NCBI GenBank assembly: GCA_040265175.1
Contig: JBDQGY010000154.1
Span: 1 to 10,747, forward strand
Direction: 5' to 3'
DNA from: JAAZXR01 sp040265175
GTDB taxonomy: Bacteria > Myxococcota_A > Polyangia > Nannocystales > Nannocystaceae
DNA: 10,747 bases
The position numbers and the translations under genes were made by a program. Positions 7,357 through 10,747 of this stretch are shown here, piece after piece. Under the pieces are notes generated by a model. That model did no database searches. It saw only the letters and a list, made by a program, of their open reading frames with translations, and was not told where the DNA came from. The stretch's first letter is position 1, and each line of letters begins with the position of its first letter.

Positions 7357-8313
7357 TCACACGGAGGGGGGCGGCGGGTCGGCGACGTCGCACTTTTCGC
7401 GCGCGGCGTGGATGAGCTCTTCAGGTGTGTGCGCGCCCATACCACCGTCGTGGTCGAGCCCCGCCCGGCCGAAGGCGCAGGTGCCGAATTCAGAGAGCTC
7501 CGTGCGGAGCCTGTCCATGAGGTTGTTGATGTCGCTGACCTCTGCCTCGGGCAGCAGCGCGATCCAATAGTTCTCGCCAAAGTTCGCGACAACGTCTGGT
7601 CTCCGAAGGATGCCTCGGAGTTTTCCCGCGATGGTGCGATGTGCGGCTTGGGAGTTGTGGGCGCCACACCGGATGGCGAGCACGCTGAGGCTTCGCTCAT
7701 AACGCCGCGCACGGGTCACCTCGCTCGAGATGCGGTGGTACAGGTACTCCTTGGTGCACAGACCGGTCTCTTGATCTCGCAGTCGGATCGCCTTCGCGTC
7801 GTCGTTGGCTGCGCGCTCGCTCGAGGGCGCGGAGGCGAGGACCGCTGGTCCGGGGCCGCGCGACCTCGACAATCTTAAGAGCAGGTGGGTCTTCGCGAGG
7901 ATCTCGGTAGCGGTCGCGTCGGCGCGGACGAAGTCGCAGCTGCTGCGACCGTAGGCTTCGATGCATCTCGCCTCGGGTGTCGTCGCCCCGAGGACGGCGA
8001 CGATCGGGATCCCGTTGGTGCGCCGGTCGTAGGCGAGCAACTCCAAAATAGCGAGGCTCCTGTCGTCCTCCACGGTGAGGTTGACGAAGATGATGTCTGG
8101 AATAAACGTCGCGACGAGCGTGGTGATGCGATCATCGGGGGCCGCGGCGGCGAGCTTGCTCACTTGATACTGGGAGTGTTGCAAGAGCGTGCTGACCCGG
8201 GTCACGTCTCCGCCCCCAATGCAGAGCACCCGCCCGCTCGATGGATGCGAGATCAAGCGGACGTTGTCTCCCAAGGAGCGTCCAGTCGATGTGCTGTCTG
8301 CGGCTTCACCCAT
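7357..8313 (-). CDS. Degenerate REC-GGDEF regulatory protein (predicted inactive cyclase)
   Basis: The 318-residue protein has a receiver-like domain (about residues 28-150) and a GGDEF-like domain (about 178-310). In the receiver, IPDIIFVNLTVED at 71-83 places Asn78 where the phosphorylated Asp normally lies, and the conserved Lys-Pro is replaced (DFVRADAT), so ordinary phosphorylation is unlikely. The second domain begins with RDQETGLCTKEYLYHRI, matching the D-x-L-T-G-L-x-N entry of GGDEF domains, but the signature at 244-255 reads NFGENYWIALLP where an active cyclase has YGGDEFAVLLP. It should therefore not make cyclic di-GMP, and probably works through protein contact or nucleotide sensing. 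The N-terminal 27 residues are polar with no signal or membrane segment. The gene lies 60 bases downstream of the Ser/Thr kinase and 34 upstream of the gamma-carbonic anhydrase, and is likely in the same transcript. Start at the ATG at 8313 lacks a strong ribosome site. Confidence 0.8.
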   Translation of the reverse strand: MGEAADSTSTGRSLGDNVRLISHPSSGRVLCIGGGDVTRVSTLLQHSQYQVSKLAAAAPDDRITTLVATFIPDIIFVNLTVEDDRSLAILELLAYDRRTNGIPIVAVLGATTPEARCIEAYGRSSCDFVRADATATEILAKTHLLLRLSRSRGPGPAVLASAPSSERAANDDAKAIRLRDQETGLCTKEYLYHRISSEVTRARRYERSLSVLAIRCGAHNSQAAHRTIAGKLRGILRRPDVVANFGENYWIALLPEAEVSDINNLMDRLRTELSEFGTCAFGRAGLDHDGGMGAHTPEELIHAAREKCDVADPPPPSV

Positions 8314-8354
8314 GGCGTCGTGCGATCGAGAGCAGTGGCGTCGGTGCGATGACG

Positions 8355-8371
8355 GACAGCCTCGCGCTGTC
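8355..8371 (-). other. Small inverted repeat after the kinase stop codon
   Basis: GACAGC and GCTGTC flank a five-base CTCGC loop, two bases beyond the kinase stop. There is no T-run, so it is a weak candidate for a 3'-end or processing hairpin rather than a clear terminator. Transcription probably reads through to the REC-GGDEF gene. Confidence 0.25.
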
Positions 8372-8373
8372 GC

Positions 8374-9666
8374 CTAGAGCGGCAGCATCCCCTTGCCGGG
8401 GCCCATGAAAAAATACCAGCCTGCGCCGGCGGCAGCCAGCAAGAGCGCGAGCAGGACGATTTTGGCCGCTCCGCCGGACTGCTTGGGCGCGGGGCTTTTT
8501 CCCATCGGGCCCGATGCGGTGTTTGCTTTGGCCCTGGGGACATCACGGGGGATGTGGCTGTCGAAGTCCAGCCCGCCGGTGAGGTCGTCAATGGAGGGAA
8601 GCTCGCCGCCCATCAAGGTGTCAAGTGGTTGGGCACCGTCGATGAGCGAGTCGTCTTCGACGTCCTCAATGGAGCGAAAGCTCGTCATCTCATCTGCGAG
8701 GAGTCCCATGATGAGGTCGTTGCCGCTGCTTACTTTGAGCTTGGCACCGCTTTGTTCTTTTCGGGTGGCGCGGTACTCGGCGAGCACCTGCTTGAGGTCT
8801 CTATCACTCACGCGCAGTCGGTGGGAGAAGAGAACTCCTACGAGGTCGTCCGCGAAGGCTGAGGAGGTGGTGTATCGCTGGTCGGGATCCTTGGCGAGCG
8901 CCTTACGGAGGATCTTCTCGAGATCCTCGGGGACCTCGTCGTTGATCTCCGCGACGGAGGGGACCTCGGCCGCTCGGATCTTCTCGACGGTGTCAAAGTC
9001 GGTCTTGCCGAGAAACAGTCGCCGCCCCGTGAGCATCTCAAAGCCGAGGATGCCGACGGCGAAGATGTCGGTGCGCAGGTCCACCTCTTGGCCCTGGGCC
9101 GCCTCCGGCGAGAGGTAGCTGAACTTGCCTTTCACGACGCCCGGGTCGGTGGACTCCACCTGGGTGGTGGCCTTCGCGAGGCCAAAGTCTGTCAGCTTCA
9201 CCTCGCCGTTCCACGAGATCAAAATATTCGGCGGAGAGATGTCGCGGTGCACGATCCCCACGGGATCGCCCGACTGCTCGTCGCGGAGGCTGTGAGCGTA
9301 GTCGAGACCCTTGAGCATCTCAATAAGCAGCCACACGGTGAGCGCGACGGGGAGCCTGCGACCGTGGGAGGAGAAGTGCTCAAGTAGGCTTTTGAGGTTG
9401 GTCCCCTCCACGTACTCCATGACGATGAAGTACGTGTTGTCCGACTTTCCGATGTCGAAGACGGAGACGATGTTGGCGTGGTTGAGGTTGAGGCTCAGGC
9501 GCGCCTCATCCAAAAACATTCGGACAAACTTCTCGTCCTTGAGGAGGCCGGGGAGGATGCGCTTGATGGCGACGCGGCGCGTGAACCCGGCCATCGCTTC
9601 TGCTTCCGCGACATAAACCTCGGCCATTCCGCCGGAGTCGAGTTTAAAGAGGGGGCGGTACTGCAT
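8374..9666 (-). CDS. Ser/Thr protein kinase with C-terminal membrane anchor (Pkn2/Hanks type)
   Basis: A 430-residue Hanks-type kinase. The catalytic domain covers roughly residues 3-280: glycine loop LDSGGMAEVYVA at 9-20 (the first consensus Gly is Asp), VAIK with K35, E54 in the C-helix (DEAR), HRDISPPN with D142 and N147, DFG at 160-162, activation segment to SPEAA and GILGFEMLTG. All catalytic residues are present, so it should phosphorylate Ser/Thr. Residues about 305-400 are a Ser/Asp/Gly/Pro-rich linker. One hydrophobic segment at about 403-421 (IVLLALLLAAAGAGWYFF) is followed by a nine-residue tail, so the kinase domain stays cytoplasmic with almost nothing on the far side. No extracellular sensor domain exists. 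The frame is open to 9813, but the ATG at 9666 begins directly before the kinase fold and is preferred despite a poor ribosome site. It follows a DUF3108 gene by 118 bases and precedes the REC-GGDEF gene by 60. Confidence 0.93.
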   Translation of the reverse strand: MQYRPLFKLDSGGMAEVYVAEAEAMAGFTRRVAIKRILPGLLKDEKFVRMFLDEARLSLNLNHANIVSVFDIGKSDNTYFIVMEYVEGTNLKSLLEHFSSHGRRLPVALTVWLLIEMLKGLDYAHSLRDEQSGDPVGIVHRDISPPNILISWNGEVKLTDFGLAKATTQVESTDPGVVKGKFSYLSPEAAQGQEVDLRTDIFAVGILGFEMLTGRRLFLGKTDFDTVEKIRAAEVPSVAEINDEVPEDLEKILRKALAKDPDQRYTTSSAFADDLVGVLFSHRLRVSDRDLKQVLAEYRATRKEQSGAKLKVSSGNDLIMGLLADEMTSFRSIEDVEDDSLIDGAQPLDTLMGGELPSIDDLTGGLDFDSHIPRDVPRAKANTASGPMGKSPAPKQSGGAAKIVLLALLLAAAGAGWYFFMGPGKGMLPL

Positions 9667-9721
9667 GGTGGGGTTTGGACGAGGGAGGGAGGCGAGGACG
9701 GACGATTCGGGGACCAGGCTC

Positions 9722-9740
9722 GGGCGGACGGCCGCCGCCC
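9722..9740. repeat. GC-rich inverted repeat in the kinase leader
   Basis: GGGCGG and CCGCCC are perfect six-base arms around a seven-base ACGGCCG. It lies between the DUF3108 stop and the kinase start. There is no following T-run on either strand, so I do not call a terminator; in this base composition a chance origin is quite possible. Confidence 0.3.
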
Positions 9741-9751
9741 CAGAGGGTCGA

Positions 9752-9760
9752 AGTGTAGCA
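9752..9760 (-). promoter_or_regulatory. Possible extended -10 promoter element of the kinase gene
   Basis: On the minus strand the sequence reads TGCTACACT, a TGn-extended -10 box, in the 118-base gap between the DUF3108 stop and the kinase ATG. No recognisable -35 box lies at the right distance. Transcription would start near 9745, giving a leader of roughly 80 bases that contains a GC-rich hairpin (GGGCGG/CCGCCC, 9722-9740). This suggests the kinase can be transcribed separately from DUF3108. Confidence 0.3.
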
Positions 9761-9784
9761 AACCTGCAGCGGGATGGGGGAGCA

Positions 9785-10594
9785 TCAACGTTCAGAGCGC
9801 TCGGCGGACACACCGGCGGATTCGCGGGGTGGATCGTAGCCGGCGAGGATGAGTCGGAGAGTGCCTACCCAGATATTCGTCTCCATGATCACCGGGATCC
9901 GCCGTGAATCGGCCGAAACCCACGCTCGAAAGGTGTACGGTCCCTTGCCCTTCACGGGCTCTCCAAATCGATTGACCCGGGTCATGGTGCCTTCGAGAAG
10001 CTCGAGGTCGCCTTTCTCAATTCCGAGCGCGGTCGCCAGCGAGGGGATCGTGGAGGGGGGGGTGCGTCCGCGCGAGACGATGTCCACGCGCAAGAGGGTC
10101 CGGATGTCCAACGTGTGAGCCACCGCTCGCTCATTGGGCTTGAGATGCAGCGAGCGGACCCAGGCGATCAAGCTCAGGGGGTCCAGGGTGCGCTCCGGGA
10201 GCCTGGTGGCGACTTGCCGCCGCCGCTCATCTTTTTGGTCGACCACCCGCGCGAAACCGCGGCCTTCGAAGGAGGTCTTTGTCACGCGGAGCTTGTATGG
10301 AGTCATGAGACCGCTTCGCCGGACGATGTTGGTGGCGAAGACGCTGGCCCCAGAGTGGGCGTCGACAAAGCTCGACATCTCATCCTCCACCGTAGCGAAC
10401 ATCCCGAGCACGCCGGAGGTGCTCGCGTACGCTCGCAGCTCGACCGTGTCGCCGAGCCCGCGCGCGGACTCGGGGCCGGTCGCCGGGATTCGCGAGGCCA
10501 CAGAGGCCTCCACCGTCCCTGTGGGGTTGCCGCTGAAGTAGAGCTCGAAGCGGAATTTGAGTCCAGGGCTGAGGACGCTGGTCCATGGGCGCAC
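9785..10594 (-). CDS. DUF3108 domain-containing protein
   Basis: The protein shows the DUF3108 pattern across its length: an opening LSPGLKFRFELYFSGNPTGTVEASV-like beta region, a middle DPLSLIAWVRSLHL, and a closing WVSADSRRIPVIMETN then WVGTLRLILAGYDPP, where the D-x-R-R-I-P and final V-G-x-x-x-L elements are characteristic. Family members are usually exported beta-rich proteins of unknown function in Gram-negative bacteria. The frame stays open to a GTG at 10687 (300 residues), but the first 31 residues would be Pro/Arg-rich without family character and would overlap the preceding reading frame by 62 bases. I therefore prefer the GTG at 10594 (269 residues, directly before RPWTSVLSPG). Neither start has a good ribosome site and neither gives a signal peptide, which is odd for the family. 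The Ser/Thr kinase gene follows after 118 bases. The start is uncertain; the family is fairly secure. Confidence 0.75.
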   Translation of the reverse strand: MRPWTSVLSPGLKFRFELYFSGNPTGTVEASVASRIPATGPESARGLGDTVELRAYASTSGVLGMFATVEDEMSSFVDAHSGASVFATNIVRRSGLMTPYKLRVTKTSFEGRGFARVVDQKDERRRQVATRLPERTLDPLSLIAWVRSLHLKPNERAVAHTLDIRTLLRVDIVSRGRTPPSTIPSLATALGIEKGDLELLEGTMTRVNRFGEPVKGKGPYTFRAWVSADSRRIPVIMETNIWVGTLRLILAGYDPPRESAGVSAERSER

Positions 10595-10625
10595 GGGCGG
10601 GGAGGTGGGGCCTCGCCGTCGGCGG

Positions 10626-10747
10626 TCATCGAAGCGCGGGCGATCGAGTGTTGCGCTCGGCTTTCGAGGGGGTGGCGAGGCGCTCACCGTCGCCAGTGTT
10701 TATGGAGATCTCACCACGTTCGACCCGCTCGATCACCGTCGCTTGGA
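10626..10747 (-). CDS. C-terminal end of an unidentified gene entering from the right edge
   Basis: The last 39 residues of a minus-strand frame are visible before a TGA at 10628-10626; the tail begins ATVIERVERGEISINTGDGE and ends in NTRSPALR. Its balanced composition, unlike the Pro/Arg/Ala-rich text of the other frames here, suggests it is truly coding. I do not recognise the family. If real, it ends 31 bases before the preferred start of the DUF3108 gene and the two may be co-transcribed. The fragment is short, so this remains a modest call. Confidence 0.45.
   Translation of the reverse strand, partial: QATVIERVERGEISINTGDGERLATPSKAERNTRSPALR

Noticed and set aside
9722..9740. GC hairpin as an intrinsic terminator for DUF3108.
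   Set aside because: No T-run follows on either strand, and a possible promoter lies upstream of it, so a terminator call is not supported.
9667..9813. N-terminal extension of the Ser/Thr kinase to 9813.
   Set aside because: It would overlap the end of the DUF3108 gene and encode low-complexity residues; the kinase fold starts immediately after the ATG at 9666.
10303..10629. A 108-codon minus-strand frame starting with an ATGA overlap at 10629.
   Set aside because: Despite the attractive ATGA, the product is Ser/Arg/Pro/Ala repeats and is out of phase with the DUF3108 motifs that cover the same bases.

Overview
The window is high-GC bacterial DNA, densely coded and almost entirely on the minus strand. 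The gene style suggests a Myxococcota/Bradymonadota-like 'deltaproteobacterium': a myxobacterial-type Ser/Thr kinase (SGGMAEVY glycine loop, HRDISPPN catalytic loop), a DUF3108 protein and a degenerate REC-GGDEF regulator sit side by side. The taxonomic call is inference. I see no rRNA, tRNA, CRISPR, insertion sequence, phage or plasmid marker.

Region A (1-5174) looks like an amino-acid module. A divergent pair, an Lrp/AsnC regulator (plus strand, 4707-5174) and a ThrE-type threonine/serine exporter (minus strand, 3214-4617), shares an AT-rich 89-base intergenic region that holds two related palindromes. A large fused HyuA-HyuB 5-oxoprolinase follows the exporter on the same strand after 48 bases. 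It runs off the left edge of the window still in frame: 1055 residues are visible and about 200 are missing. The simplest reading is that Lrp senses an amino acid and controls export plus pyroglutamate recycling.

Region B (5171-7322) contains, in transcription order on the minus strand, a left-handed beta-helix gamma-carbonic-anhydrase-like protein, a 340-residue protein with kinase-like (APH-type) catalytic motifs joined to it by an ATGA start/stop overlap, and a secreted DUF2141 protein. The DUF2141 gene converges on lrp so tightly that both stop codons lie in one CTAG.

Region C (7357-10747) contains, in transcription order, the C-terminal end of an unidentified gene entering from the right edge, a DUF3108 protein, a Ser/Thr protein kinase with a C-terminal membrane anchor, and a REC-GGDEF protein that lacks its phospho-acceptor Asp and the GGDEF signature. 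The last two are probably a signalling pair.

The most interesting candidates are the kinase-like protein coupled to the carbonic anhydrase homologue, the doubly degenerate REC-GGDEF protein beside a tail-anchored kinase, and the Lrp/exporter/5-oxoprolinase module with its operator-like repeats. None of these is shown here to be a new system. The long plus-strand open frames opposite the oxoprolinase are coding shadows.
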